The notes under the pieces are model-generated. The model did not search any database, was not told where the DNA came from, and was given only the letters and a program-made list of their open reading frames with translations. Positions 35,611 to 45,030 of a stretch of 64,000 nucleotides of DNA are shown piece by piece. Source of the stretch: Rheinheimera maricola (GTDB taxonomy: Bacteria > Pseudomonadota > Gammaproteobacteria > Enterobacterales > Alteromonadaceae); the NCBI RefSeq assembly GCF_016918075.2, contig NZ_JAERPS020000006.1, forward strand, positions 1 to 64,000. Direction: 5' to 3'. Each line of letters starts with the position of its first letter. The first letter of the stretch is position 1. Made by a program: the position numbers and the translations under genes.

Positions 35611-37212
35611 TTACAACTGCGGGCCGGCCGCTACCAATGCCCGCCCTTCGTCGTTGTCAGTAAACTTAACAAAGTTATCGACAAAACGTTTAGCTAAGTC
35701 TTGTGCTTTAACGTCCCAGTCAGCTTGGTTGGCATAAGTATTGCGCGGGTCAAGAATAGACACCTCATCCACACCTTGCAACGCGGTAGGCATAGCCAGG
35801 TTAAAGTACGGCAACTGCTCAAACTCAGCGTTTTCAATACTGCCATCCAAAATAGCATCAATAATGGCGCGAGTAGCTTTTATTGAAATACGCTTGCCAC
35901 TGCCATTCCAGCCGGTGTTAACCAGGTAGGCTTCAGCACCAGAATCTGCCATACGCTTCCCCAACACTTCAGCATATTTTGTTGGGTGTAGGCTTAGGAA
36001 CGCGGCACCAAAACAACTGGAAAATGTTGGCGTTGGCTCAGTTATACCGCGCTCTGTACCGGCCAGCTTAGCGGTAAAGCCAGACAAAAAGTGGTACTTG
36101 GCTTGATCTTTGGTCAGTTTAGACACTGGTGGTAATACGCCAAAGGCATCAGCGGTCAAAAAGATTACTTTCTTCGCGTGGCCGGCTTTAGATATAGGTG
36201 TGACTATATTATCGATGTGATAAATCGGGTATGAGACACGGGTATTTTCGGTCTTTGAACCATCATTAAAATCGATTTCACCATCTGCCAATACTGTAAC
36301 GTTTTCCAGCAGCGCGTCGCGACGGATCGCGTTGTAAATATCCGGCTCATTCTCTTGCGACAGGTTAATGGTTTTAGCGTAACAACCACCTTCAAAGTTG
36401 AACACACCGTCATCATCCCAACCGTGTTCGTCATCACCAATCAATTGGCGCTTAGGGTCGGTTGACAAAGTGGTTTTGCCGGTACCTGACAGGCCAAAAA
36501 ACACCGCAACATCACCGTCTTTACCCACGTTGGCAGAGCAGTGCATAGAGGCAATACCCTGTAATGGTAAAAAGTAGTTCATCATTGAGAACATACCTTT
36601 TTTCATCTCACCACCGTACCAGGTACCACCAATTAGCTGAATTCGCTCACTCAAGTTGAAGGCAACAAAGTTTTCCGAATTTAAGCCATGTTGTTGCCAA
36701 TGCGGATTAACGCATTTTGCACCGTTCATCACGATGAAATCGGGTTGGTAAGTTTCCAACTCAACATCCGTAGGTCGGATAAACATGTTCTTAACGAAAT
36801 GCGCCTGCCAGGCCACTTCGGTAACAAAACGTACCGCTAACCGGGAGTCAGCATTGGCACCGCAGAATGTATCAACAACAAACAAACGCTTGCCTGACAG
36901 CTGCTTAGTCACTAAAGCTTTCAGTTCACTCCAGACTTCAGTTGTAATGGCTTTGTTGTCGTTTTTACCTTGATCAGACCACCACACCGTGTCGCGTGTT
37001 GTGTCATCGCGCACGATGTATTTATCTTTTGGTGAGCGGCCAGTAAAGATACCGGTATCGACTGAAACCGCGCCCAGTTTGGTCAGTTTGCCTTGTTCAT
37101 AACCTTGTAAATCAGCACGGGTTTCTTCCGCAAACAACTGATCATACGAAGGGTTATAAATAATTTCCGTGACATCTGTGATGCCGTATTGGCCCAGATC
37201 CAGATCGGACAT
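35611..37212 (-). CDS. pckA: phosphoenolpyruvate carboxykinase (ATP)
   Basis: Turns oxaloacetate and ATP into phosphoenolpyruvate, CO2 and ADP, the entry step of gluconeogenesis. Length 533 fits the ATP-using family. The kinase-specific loop [11 protein letters not shown] is near residue 243, followed by LIGDDEHGW with a metal-binding Asp, and [12 protein letters not shown] is near residue 57. AGGAG lies 7 bases before the ATG. It has a 253-base upstream region and strong terminator, so it is its own unit. Proximity to hslR-hslO and nudE-yrfG is conserved in related genera. Confidence 0.98.
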   Translation of the reverse strand: MSDLDLGQYGITDVTEIIYNPSYDQLFAEETRADLQGYEQGKLTKLGAVSVDTGIFTGRSPKDKYIVRDDTTRDTVWWSDQGKNDNKAITTEVWSELKALVTKQLSGKRLFVVDTFCGANADSRLAVRFVTEVAWQAHFVKNMFIRPTDVELETYQPDFIVMNGAKCVNPHWQQHGLNSENFVAFNLSERIQLIGGTWYGGEMKKGMFSMMNYFLPLQGIASMHCSANVGKDGDVAVFFGLSGTGKTTLSTDPKRQLIGDDEHGWDDDGVFNFEGGCYAKTINLSQENEPDIYNAIRRDALLENVTVLADGEIDFNDGSKTENTRVSYPIYHIDNIVTPISKAGHAKKVIFLTADAFGVLPPVSKLTKDQAKYHFLSGFTAKLAGTERGITEPTPTFSSCFGAAFLSLHPTKYAEVLGKRMADSGAEAYLVNTGWNGSGKRISIKATRAIIDAILDGSIENAEFEQLPYFNLAMPTALQGVDEVSILDPRNTYANQADWDVKAQDLAKRFVDNFVKFTDNDEGRALVAAGPQL

Positions 37213-37465
37213 GATGTAACTCCTAAGGGTACTGTAGGTAAGGGTGCAGTCTCTGGCGGACTTAACTTTCAGGTATTCTTGTCACAATGTCATACTTTTC
37301 TGTGCAAAAACCCAGCGCCATAATAGCGTTTTTCCCAGCCAAAAGATAGTTAGCAAATAGTATGATTTGGCCAAAAACCGCGCCAGTACTGGCATCTGGC
37401 AAAGCTATGCAGTTTTTGCAGATAGTTATGAAAAAAGCTGTTGTAGCAGATGAAAGGTTTCAGCG

Positions 37466-38296
37466 TTAAATGCTAAGGCTACGCTCTGTGCGCCGGGCTT
37501 TAATTAATTGTGGCCACGGAATGCTGGCTTGTCCCATCACCATAAAATCCGGATTAGCCAGCGTATCGCGCTGGTTATAGCTTAATGCGAAAAATTCACT
37601 GTCCAAAATTTTACCTCCGGCTTCCTCGACAATGACATGTACGGCGCCGGTATCCCACTCACCGGTAGGCCCCAGTCGCAGATAACAATCCGCTTTGCCC
37701 TCAGCGACCAGGCAGCTTTTCAGTGAACAACTACCCAAGGCGATATATTCCACCTCGTCTTGGCTTTGCAGCAAATCTACTATCGGCTGTAGCGGTTGAC
37801 GCCGGCTGATAGCAATTTTTAACCTATCGCCAGGCTGATGATTGTTCACACTGATACGGTTAATTAAATTGCGCTGTTGTTTAAATGCGCCATGGCCACG
37901 GCTGGCGTAATACACTACATCTTCTTTCGGCCAATAAATAACCCCCAGCGCTGGCCAGCCATGCTCCACCAACGCAATGCTGACGGCAAAGTCGCCGCTG
38001 CGGGCTACAAATTCCTGGGTGCCATCCATCGGGTCAATTAACCAATAACGTGGCCAGTCCTGGCGCTGTGACAACGGCGCCAGGTTTGATTCTTCAGAAA
38101 TAATCGGGATGGTTGGGGTTAACTCGGACAAGCGGTCGATAATAATACGGTTGGCGGCTAAATCGGCCGAAGTCACGGGGCTGGAGTCTGTTTTTTGTTG
38201 CTGTTGAAAATCGCCGCTTTGGTACATATGCCATAACTCTGCACCTGCTTCACGAGCGGCCGATTTTACAGGGTCAAGCAGTCTGCTTAAAAACAT
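37466..38296 (-). CDS. cysQ: 3'(2'),5'-bisphosphate nucleotidase CysQ
   Basis: Hydrolyses PAP to AMP, removing an inhibitor that builds up during sulfate assimilation. It belongs to the inositol monophosphatase fold: the metal-binding motifs are SEESN near residue 67, the WLIDPMDGTQEFV signature (residues 85-97) and GEWDTGAVHVIVEEAGG near residue 210. Start ATG 38296 gives the usual N terminus, overlaps the end of nudE by 23 bases and has GGAAG 9 bases upstream; a 30-residue extension from 38386 is not supported. Length 276. Confidence 0.94.
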   Translation of the reverse strand: MFLSRLLDPVKSAAREAGAELWHMYQSGDFQQQQKTDSSPVTSADLAANRIIIDRLSELTPTIPIISEESNLAPLSQRQDWPRYWLIDPMDGTQEFVARSGDFAVSIALVEHGWPALGVIYWPKEDVVYYASRGHGAFKQQRNLINRISVNNHQPGDRLKIAISRRQPLQPIVDLLQSQDEVEYIALGSCSLKSCLVAEGKADCYLRLGPTGEWDTGAVHVIVEEAGGKILDSEFFALSYNQRDTLANPDFMVMGQASIPWPQLIKARRTERSLSI

Positions 38297-38873
38297 CCGG
38301 ATTCGCTTCCAAATATTGCTGCGCCAATAACAGGGCGGCGACACTTCTGGCTTCGGTAAAATCGGCCTGCTGCAGCAACGCCGCACTGTGCTGCCTCGAC
38401 CAACGCACTAACTCTAATGGCTCTGGTTCATCGCCTACCAAGCTTTCTGCATATAAATCAAAGGCAAGAACTATATGCATTGTAGCATTAAAATAGCCAG
38501 GAGCTAACGCCAACGATTTTAACTGAATAAAACGACCGGCACCAAAACCAATTTCTTCTTTTAACTCTCGGTTTGCCGCGGAAATGATGTCTTCACCCGG
38601 ATCGATTAAGCCTTTTGGGAAACCTAACTGGTAGTCATGAGTACCGGCGCAATATTCCCGCACCAGAAAAAAATGTTCCGCGTCCGGACAAGCGATAATC
38701 ATTACGGCACCGCGGCCGCTGCCACGCATGCGCTCGTACGTTCGCAACTCACCATTGCTGAATTTCAGTTCCAGCTGCTCAATTTTAAACAAACGGCTTT
38801 GCGCCACAATATCAGCAGATAGAATGTCCGGCTTTTGTTTGCTGCTGTGTTTATCATCCTGCCGCTGCGTCAT
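38274..38873 (-). CDS. nudE: ADP compounds hydrolase NudE
   Basis: A Nudix enzyme that hydrolyses ADP-ribose, diadenosine polyphosphates and NADH. The Nudix box begins GLIDPGEDIISAANRE and continues LKEEIGF (about residues 88-110). LEPGY-like LALAPGYFNATMH and FPKGLID are NudE features. Length 199 is near the E. coli protein (186). It overlaps cysQ, forming the nudE-cysQ pair, and is divergent from yrfG with 59 bases between. Confidence 0.94.
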   Translation of the reverse strand: MTQRQDDKHSSKQKPDILSADIVAQSRLFKIEQLELKFSNGELRTYERMRGSGRGAVMIIACPDAEHFFLVREYCAGTHDYQLGFPKGLIDPGEDIISAANRELKEEIGFGAGRFIQLKSLALAPGYFNATMHIVLAFDLYAESLVGDEPEPLELVRWSRQHSAALLQQADFTEARSVAALLLAQQYLEANPDVFKQTA

Positions 38874-38932
38874 GCTGCCACCTCTGATACAATCCCAGGC
38901 TGCTACTATAAAACGATTAACGGGAAAAACCT

Positions 38933-39613
38933 ATGCTGAACTGGGCTGAAATCGACACCGTGCTACTGGATATGGATGGCACCTTGTTGGACTTGCATTT
39001 TGACAATTACTTCTGGTTACAGCATTTACCCAAACGCTGGGCCGAAATTAGCGGCATCAGCCAGAGTGATGCAGAGGCGCAGTTAAAAGCCGAATATGCT
39101 GAACTAACCGGTAAACTTGAATGGTATTGCCTGGATTACTGGGGTAAACGGCTGCAACTGCCGATTAACGAGCTTAAACGCGAGGTTATGCATAAAATTG
39201 CTATGCGCTCTGATGTGCCGGAATTTCTAACCGCGTTAAAACAAAGCGGCCGTAACATCGTGCTAGTAACCAATGCCCACCCCGACAGCTTGTCATTGAA
39301 AATAGAACGCACAGAACTAACAAAGTATATTGATACGCTTATCTCAACGCATGAATTTGGCGTAACAAAAGAAAACTGGGCATTGTGGCAAAAGCTGCAG
39401 CAGCGCCTCGGGTTTGACCCGACACGAACACTGTTTGTTGATGACAGCCTGCCTATATTAACCGCAGCGCAGAACTTTGGTATCAGACACTTGCTGGCGG
39501 TGGCGAACCCAGACAGCCAGCAACTAAGCCGGCAAATTACTGAGTTCCCAGCTATAACCGACTACAGTGTATTGTTGGATGACATCCGCAACTACGCTGG
39601 TGGCAACAACTAA
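38933..39613 (+). CDS. yrfG: GMP/IMP nucleotidase YrfG (HAD family)
   Basis: A cytosolic HAD phosphatase acting on GMP and IMP. HAD motif I is DTVLLDMDGTLLDL (Asp14 and Asp16 region), motif II is VLVTNAHPDS near residue 107, and motif IV is TLFVDDSLPIL near residue 164. Length 226 matches YrfG. It is divergent from nudE, and its TAA overlaps the TAG of convergent gspN, so no terminator separates them. Confidence 0.94.
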   Translation: MLNWAEIDTVLLDMDGTLLDLHFDNYFWLQHLPKRWAEISGISQSDAEAQLKAEYAELTGKLEWYCLDYWGKRLQLPINELKREVMHKIAMRSDVPEFLTALKQSGRNIVLVTNAHPDSLSLKIERTELTKYIDTLISTHEFGVTKENWALWQKLQQRLGFDPTRTLFVDDSLPILTAAQNFGIRHLLAVANPDSQQLSRQITEFPAITDYSVLLDDIRNYAGGNN

Positions 39614-40353
39614 AAACGAATCGGATAACGCCCCTGTGCATCTGCTTTGCCAAGGAACTGCATCGCCTGATGCACTTCTTCTGGCATAGCGTCGTCTGGT
39701 TTCAAGGTACCATTGACCAGTAACTGCTCAGCGTTAATCACTGCTTTAATATCCATACCCAGTAAATTATTGCCATCAGTGGTTAGCACTACGGTACCGT
39801 TATCACAGCGCAGCTCACCAAACAAATTTTGCAGTTCCAACCAGGTTCCGGTTGGTGTTTGTAGCCTGGCATCTTGCCAACTGGCATTACCCTGCAAGTT
39901 ACTGCACCAGGGTTGGCCTTGCTCAAATTGTGCAATATCAAGCACCAGCTCACCGCTGGCATCTACCGGCAATGGCAAAGGCAACATGGGTAAAATTTGC
40001 GCAACAGGTAACTTTAACAGGCTGTGTTGCAGGGCAGCACCAGCAAAACCGTAACTGGCGTTGCTTTTCAGGTACGGCTGACTCGGCTGCTGGGCACTAC
40101 CACTTTGCAGCGCAAACTGCAGCTTACCGGTTAACAACTGCCAGCCATTTAAATGCCAGCTCACCGAGCTGAATTGCAGCTGCTGATAGCGCACAGCGCT
40201 GACGTCGCCCTGCCATAAGGTGCCAGATATGGCGCCTAGATGCAAAGATGCCGGCAATGGCACCAGTTTTAACCACCAACTGGCCGGCGTACACAACAAC
40301 ATAAACAACAGATAGCTGCTTACCCCAATTATGCTTAACTTGGTCTTGCTCAT
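39610..40353 (-). CDS. gspN: type II secretion system protein N
   Basis: The last gene of the gspC-N operon. A 247-residue inner-membrane protein with one N-terminal helix (LSIIGVSSYLLFMLLCTPASWWL) and a beta-rich periplasmic portion (HLGAISGTLWQGDVSAVRYQQLQFSSVSW is typical). GspN is not essential in all systems. It starts 9 bases after gspM. Confidence 0.92.
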   Translation of the reverse strand: MSKTKLSIIGVSSYLLFMLLCTPASWWLKLVPLPASLHLGAISGTLWQGDVSAVRYQQLQFSSVSWHLNGWQLLTGKLQFALQSGSAQQPSQPYLKSNASYGFAGAALQHSLLKLPVAQILPMLPLPLPVDASGELVLDIAQFEQGQPWCSNLQGNASWQDARLQTPTGTWLELQNLFGELRCDNGTVVLTTDGNNLLGMDIKAVINAEQLLVNGTLKPDDAMPEEVHQAMQFLGKADAQGRYPIRF

Positions 40354-40362
40354 AGGCCCTGC

Positions 40363-40830
40363 TTACTCCACTACCATACGTCGCACCCGCACAATGCCGG
40401 GCTTTTCTGCGGTAGCAATATCTAAACTTACCAGTTTCACGCCATGCTGATACTGTAGTGCATGGAGCCAGCCCAACAGCCGCTCGAAACTAACATCATC
40501 CAGCACCAGTGTTAGCTGGTCGTTAGATGGTTGCATCCGGCTAACACTGATTGCATTGCTGCGAGCACTGTTGCTGATAATTTGCGGCAAACTTTCGTTG
40601 CGGCTAACCGCAGGCCCGGCTGCAGAGAGTTGCGGCAACAATTGTTGCAATTGGCTAAGCTGACGCTGAGCCGCCTGCAGCTTTTGCTGCTGTGCGTCAC
40701 CGGCTTGATGTAGGGGTTGCCATAGCAACCAATAAAACATGCCCACTACCACTACAACTGCAGCACTACCCACCAGACGTTGCTCGCGTTGCTGCAACGA
40801 AGCCCACCAGCTTAATAATTGTTGCTTCAT
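40363..40830 (-). CDS. gspM: type II secretion system protein M
   Basis: A 155-residue bitopic protein of the inner-membrane platform that pairs with GspL. One membrane helix (RLVGSAAVVVVVGMFYWLLW, about 18-37), a coiled coil with many Gln, and a ferredoxin-like periplasmic domain (ISVSRMQPSNDQLTLVLDDVSFERLLGWL). It overlaps gspL by 4 bases. Confidence 0.93.
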   Translation of the reverse strand: MKQQLLSWWASLQQREQRLVGSAAVVVVVGMFYWLLWQPLHQAGDAQQQKLQAAQRQLSQLQQLLPQLSAAGPAVSRNESLPQIISNSARSNAISVSRMQPSNDQLTLVLDDVSFERLLGWLHALQYQHGVKLVSLDIATAEKPGIVRVRRMVVE

Positions 40831-42014
40831 ACTTTGCCCCGTATCGCGACACTGCCCTGCACCTTCCCAGCGTCATTGCTCAGTGCACCCTGCTCAACGC
40901 TAAAGCCAGCTTGCTCCAGTGCAGTTTTTAACTTCTCAAAGCTCTGAAAACCGTCACCCTTAGCCTGAAAGCGCAGTTCGGTGCGCTTGCCATCAAAACG
41001 CAGGTTTTCCAGGCTGATATCCGGTACCTTGGCCAACTGCTGCTGCAGACTATGCAATAATGTCAAAAAACCCTGCTCGGCATCGCCGCCAACTGCTGCC
41101 AGCTTCTGTTGTAATTGCAAATTAAGATTAACAATGCGTTCATTCGGAAAAGCTTGCAGGTACAGCTCGCGGCTTTGCTGCTGCAATACAGCACTCTGCT
41201 GGTTTAACTGCCAATTGTTTAACCCCAGCTGCAGTAAATACAGGACTAAACAAGCAGCGCCCAATATGGCGCTACTGCGCCATAGCTGCAAATTGCGGTT
41301 GACCTGACGCTTAGGTTTGTAATCGCCTTGCAGCAAGGTGAAATCATGCAGCTGCAGTTGGCTGGCTAACAATGCCAGAGGCAGCTCAGGCTCTGCCAGC
41401 TGATGACTTTGCATTAACTCCTCTGGCCACGGGCTGTAACTGGTTAACATCGGTAATGCGGCCAACTGTAAAAAGTCGCCCCACCAGGGTGCATCCACAG
41501 CAGACACTTGCCAGCTTGTTTGTTTTAGCAACCATTGGCCCTGCAGTTGAATACAGGCCGGTAGCTGCTGTTCCGGCAACAATAGGGCATCGGGTAACAT
41601 GCGGCTAACACTAAAGCCAGCGTCCTGCAACCAGCTTAGCCACTGCTCCAAACGCTCGCGTTGGCATACCGCCACCTGTTGGCTATAGTTGCCATCGTGC
41701 TGTATGGTTGCCCCAAGGGCGAGAAACAGCTGCTCAATATCTTCAGCTTGCTCCTCCTCCAGCATATACGGCAACGCCTGTAGCAGTTGCCGATTCGGCT
41801 TGGCAGGCAAGTTAACTTGTTTTAGCACCACGTCGGATGCCGGCACCAGCGCAATAACCGGCCGACTACCCAGCCGTTGCGCCAGCTCGGCCAATTGCTC
41901 GGCGCCAGATAGCTCGCCACTGGCAATGACATCCTGATTATGGCTGGCCCATACCAGCCAGCTAATGCTCTGATCTGCCCGGCTACCTAGCCGGATCACC
42001 AACTGTTCACTCAC
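40827..42014 (-). CDS. gspL: type II secretion system protein L
   Basis: A 395-residue platform protein. The cytoplasmic actin-like domain (about 1-235) binds the GspE ATPase; a single helix (SSAILGAACLVLYLLQLGL, about 252-270) leads to a periplasmic ferredoxin-like domain that pairs with GspM. VPASDVVLKQVNLPAKPNRQLLQALPYMLEE is a family hallmark. It overlaps both neighbours by ATGA. Confidence 0.94.
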   Translation of the reverse strand: MSEQLVIRLGSRADQSISWLVWASHNQDVIASGELSGAEQLAELAQRLGSRPVIALVPASDVVLKQVNLPAKPNRQLLQALPYMLEEEQAEDIEQLFLALGATIQHDGNYSQQVAVCQRERLEQWLSWLQDAGFSVSRMLPDALLLPEQQLPACIQLQGQWLLKQTSWQVSAVDAPWWGDFLQLAALPMLTSYSPWPEELMQSHQLAEPELPLALLASQLQLHDFTLLQGDYKPKRQVNRNLQLWRSSAILGAACLVLYLLQLGLNNWQLNQQSAVLQQQSRELYLQAFPNERIVNLNLQLQQKLAAVGGDAEQGFLTLLHSLQQQLAKVPDISLENLRFDGKRTELRFQAKGDGFQSFEKLKTALEQAGFSVEQGALSNDAGKVQGSVAIRGKV

Positions 42015-43000
42015 CCCTGGCCTCCAAATCGCCGAGCCAATATCTTGACCTGATTATTCTCATTTATTTTTAGTATCGACGTTAACACGAAACCACTCTC
42101 TAAATACGCTGCTGTCGCCGTTAACTGAAAGCTATCCGATTTTACTGACAGCATGCTTTTCGCCTCGTCCGGCACTGTAATACTGCTAAGTTGAGGTAGC
42201 GCAAACAATTCATCCAAGGTGGCAAAACCTTGTTCTGGCCTGTCAGCGATAATATCCTGCGCTGTTTGCTCAGTGAGTTCGGGGATCAGTGCAGCCAATA
42301 ATATCGCCGTGTCCTGGGTCAATGTATTCACATTCAGCAGCAAGCTATTGTCTTGGGGCACCACGCAAACATAAGGTAGCAAAAGCTGATAATCTGCCGG
42401 TGTTATGTCCAGTATGACCCGCAATTCCGACACACTAGCCATCAGGCTGTTAGCACTGTAATACGGAAATTGCAGTGACGCATAATCATCTTCTTCTGCG
42501 CTGCCTGCCGCACTGAGTAAACTGTCTTCGTCCAGCCAATCTCCAAGCCGTGCAGTCAGATACTCCGCCGGCATGTTCAGCTGCGGCGCTTTAAGCTCCA
42601 AAAAACGCTGAAAGGCTTTTTGCGCCGCACTTTGTTCTACCTTGCCACCGCTTTGCGGCGCGACATTCTCCAGTGCATTTAAATTAAAACAACTGCGCAA
42701 GTCGATAATATCGCCGCTGATATTGCCATCATCTACCGGAAAAGTAGCGCCCTGCAGTGCCCAGTCTTGTGACAAATTCACCGTTTCCTGACCAGCCAGC
42801 GTGCGCGACAGCAGCACCCGGCTAAATTGCTCAGCGCCCATGGCATACCAGAATGCTTGCTGTTGCTGTTGTATATTTTGTTGCCGCTGTAATTGCAACT
42901 GCAACCGGCCAGTCATATTTACGGAGATCACCACCACAATGGCGATGATCATGAGGACAGCAACCAACGCCACACCCCGTTGCGAGCCTGGATACCTCAC
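42011..43000 (-). CDS. gspK: type II secretion system minor pseudopilin K
   Basis: The large minor pseudopilin at the pseudopilus tip (329 residues). The leader and helix RGVALVAVLMIIAIVVVISV near residue 8 have the cleavage Gly. The fifth residue of the mature helix is not Glu, which is normal for GspK. The helical inserts with FNLNALEN and LLLNVNTLTQDTAILLAAL are typical. It overlaps gspJ and gspL by ATGA. Confidence 0.95.
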   Translation of the reverse strand: MRYPGSQRGVALVAVLMIIAIVVVISVNMTGRLQLQLQRQQNIQQQQQAFWYAMGAEQFSRVLLSRTLAGQETVNLSQDWALQGATFPVDDGNISGDIIDLRSCFNLNALENVAPQSGGKVEQSAAQKAFQRFLELKAPQLNMPAEYLTARLGDWLDEDSLLSAAGSAEEDDYASLQFPYYSANSLMASVSELRVILDITPADYQLLLPYVCVVPQDNSLLLNVNTLTQDTAILLAALIPELTEQTAQDIIADRPEQGFATLDELFALPQLSSITVPDEAKSMLSVKSDSFQLTATAAYLESGFVLTSILKINENNQVKILARRFGGQG

Positions 43001-43620
43001 CCTCTGCCTCCCGCCGCTACTACAGCGTCAGGAAGAATAAAAATGCGTTGCAGGCTACCGAGGCTCTCATCAGTGAGTGTTACCCGTACCGCCCGTGGAA
43101 AATTAGCATCCTGCCAGCTTTCCAGCCATTCTTCGCCTTGTAGATAATGCAGTTCGAACCCGGTCAGACCGGTTTGCAGCTTTTGCACTTTCGGTTCTGT
43201 ACCAGTAACGGCATCTGGATATAAGCTAAATAAGCGCTGCAACGTGCCTTCTTGCAAGCGGTAAGCCACCGTTTGAATTTCACTGCGTGGTAAAATCATC
43301 CCCGGATTACGCCAGCCATGGCGGGTAAAGCTGACACCATGACCTTCGCTATCCAACAGAAACTTTTCACCAAATAAACGATACTTTGCCGGCGTCTCGC
43401 CGTTAATGCGCACATGCCGCAGACTAATTTGCATAAAATCACGCTCCAGCATCAGCATAGTACGCTGCAATTGTACCAGGCGCTCATTGGCATGTTGTGA
43501 TAGTTCATCACTTTGCGTTACGCTGCTCAACACGGCAACCGACGCTAGTCCAACAAAAGCAAAAATGGCGGCTGCCAGCAGCATTTCAATAAACGTAAAG
43601 CCTTTGTTGTGCTTAACCAC
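42997..43620 (-). CDS. gspJ: type II secretion system minor pseudopilin J
   Basis: A 207-residue minor pseudopilin. The prepilin cleavage site is in KGFTFIEMLLAAAIFAFVG, with the +5 Glu. GTG at 43620 is chosen because AAAGGT lies 8 bases upstream and it gives a normal six-residue leader; a start at 43662 would add an atypical 14 residues. It overlaps gspI by 8 bases. Confidence 0.93.
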   Translation of the reverse strand: MVKHNKGFTFIEMLLAAAIFAFVGLASVAVLSSVTQSDELSQHANERLVQLQRTMLMLERDFMQISLRHVRINGETPAKYRLFGEKFLLDSEGHGVSFTRHGWRNPGMILPRSEIQTVAYRLQEGTLQRLFSLYPDAVTGTEPKVQKLQTGLTGFELHYLQGEEWLESWQDANFPRAVRVTLTDESLGSLQRIFILPDAVVAAGGRG

Positions 43621-43981
43621 TAGGCTTACCTTTATAACTTTGTAGCTGATACAGCACTTCATCCGGGGTTTCAGCCAGGCTGACGCTGATTTTTATCAGG
43701 CGTAAATCATCATCCGTTAATTTGCTTAGTTGCTGTTGCCACACCCAGCTACGATTGGCCATCTCCAGCTCACCTTGCTGTTTTTCTTTACCAGGCCACT
43801 CTGGCTCAAGCATGGCCAACTGCATTTGATTACTCGCGATATAGCTGGCTATTGTTAAATCGTCTAGCTGACTTAAACTGCGAATATGCGCCGAACTGGC
43901 CTGCATAATAGCCATACCGGCGGTGGCAAAAATAGCCATAGCGACCAGCAGTTCAAGTAAGGTAAAGCCGCTGCGTTTCAT
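43613..43981 (-). CDS. gspI: type II secretion system minor pseudopilin I
   Basis: A 122-residue minor pseudopilin with leader MKRSG and mature start FTLLELLVAMAIFATAGMA (+5 Glu). It nucleates the tip complex with GspJ and GspK. It overlaps gspH by ATGA. Confidence 0.95.
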   Translation of the reverse strand: MKRSGFTLLELLVAMAIFATAGMAIMQASSAHIRSLSQLDDLTIASYIASNQMQLAMLEPEWPGKEKQQGELEMANRSWVWQQQLSKLTDDDLRLIKISVSLAETPDEVLYQLQSYKGKPSG

Positions 43982-44574
43982 GGTTTTTCCGTGGTGGCCA
44001 TGGTTCGGCTTAGCGGAATGGCAAAATCGGTACTGATACTGCTGTACAGTAGAGTCAGATCTGAGCTTTCGGTTAACAACAGTTGGAATGGACTAATCTC
44101 ACCAGAGGATAAAATAAACACCTGCGGCAACACTGGCACCTCGGTTTCATCATCAGTCTGTTCAGCATCCTCAAGCTGCCAGTCTAGCTGGCTAAGTAAG
44201 TTACTGTCTTCACCTGGCAAGCCTTCCAATTCCAGGCTAAGGCTAATATCAGTGGGTAGCTTGTATTGCTGTAAACCCGCTGGTTCCTCAGCCTCTAACC
44301 ACTTGTTATCTGCAGTGTTGTAATACAAAAATCCGTACCGATCGGCCCGCACATACAGGCCCCATTCCTGCTGCTTTAACATTGCTGTTTCTGCAACAAA
44401 CTGAAACAACTGCTGAACACGTTCTGCTTCTTTGTCCAGCCGTTCTTCCCGTGATTCGCCGCTGAAATTCATCACTACGGTAGTAGCCAGTAAGCCAATT
44501 AACAGCATAACCAGCATCACCTCTACCAGAGTAAAGCCGCGACGATAGCACTGAGTAGGCAGCTGGCGGCACAT
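43978..44574 (-). CDS. gspH: type II secretion system minor pseudopilin H
   Basis: A 198-residue minor pseudopilin. The leader ends in YRRG and the mature helix is FTLVEVMLVMLLIGLLATT. The ending (FILSSGEISPFQLLL) matches the GspH C-terminal strand. Its ATG overlaps the gspG stop by one base (TAATG). Confidence 0.94.
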   Translation of the reverse strand: MCRQLPTQCYRRGFTLVEVMLVMLLIGLLATTVVMNFSGESREERLDKEAERVQQLFQFVAETAMLKQQEWGLYVRADRYGFLYYNTADNKWLEAEEPAGLQQYKLPTDISLSLELEGLPGEDSNLLSQLDWQLEDAEQTDDETEVPVLPQVFILSSGEISPFQLLLTESSDLTLLYSSISTDFAIPLSRTMATTEKP

Positions 44575-45029
44575 TAGTTGCTGCTGCTCTCGTTGGCATC
44601 CAGATTCCAGTTGCCGATGTCGTCATCACTGCCAGCCGTGCGGTCCGGCCCTTTGCTTAAAATGTCAATCCGGCCCACCTGGCCCGGGCTGACCAGAATA
44701 TAATCTTCATCCCACGGGTCTTTTGGTAAACGGCGAATAAAGCCACCTTCAGGGAAAGACCGCGGCACTGGCTGCGACGTTGCAGCAGTAACCAATGCCT
44801 GCATACCCTGCTCCGTGGTTGGGTAAAAGCCATTACGTAAACGGTACATATCCAATGCACTTTCTAACTGCTGAATATCCACTACCGCCTTTTGTCGTGC
44901 GGCTTGCTCCTGGTTGCCAATCAGGTTGGGCACCACCATGCTGGCAATTATGCCCAGGATCACGATAACCACCATCACTTCTAACAGAGTAAAGCCGCGC
45001 TGCGGCTTCGCTTTTAATTGCCTTAACAT
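44574..45029 (-). CDS. gspG: type II secretion system major pseudopilin G
   Basis: The main subunit of the pseudopilus (151 residues). The processing site and helix are RGFTLLEVMVVIVILGIIAS; the calcium-site-type C terminus (PWDEDYILVSPGQVGRIDILSKG, SDDDIGNW) is complete. ATG at 45029 follows the gspF stop by one base and uses AGGTGG; a GTG at 45041 inside gspF would add four residues. Confidence 0.96.
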   Translation of the reverse strand: MLRQLKAKPQRGFTLLEVMVVIVILGIIASMVVPNLIGNQEQAARQKAVVDIQQLESALDMYRLRNGFYPTTEQGMQALVTAATSQPVPRSFPEGGFIRRLPKDPWDEDYILVSPGQVGRIDILSKGPDRTAGSDDDIGNWNLDANESSSN

Positions 45030-45030
45030 A

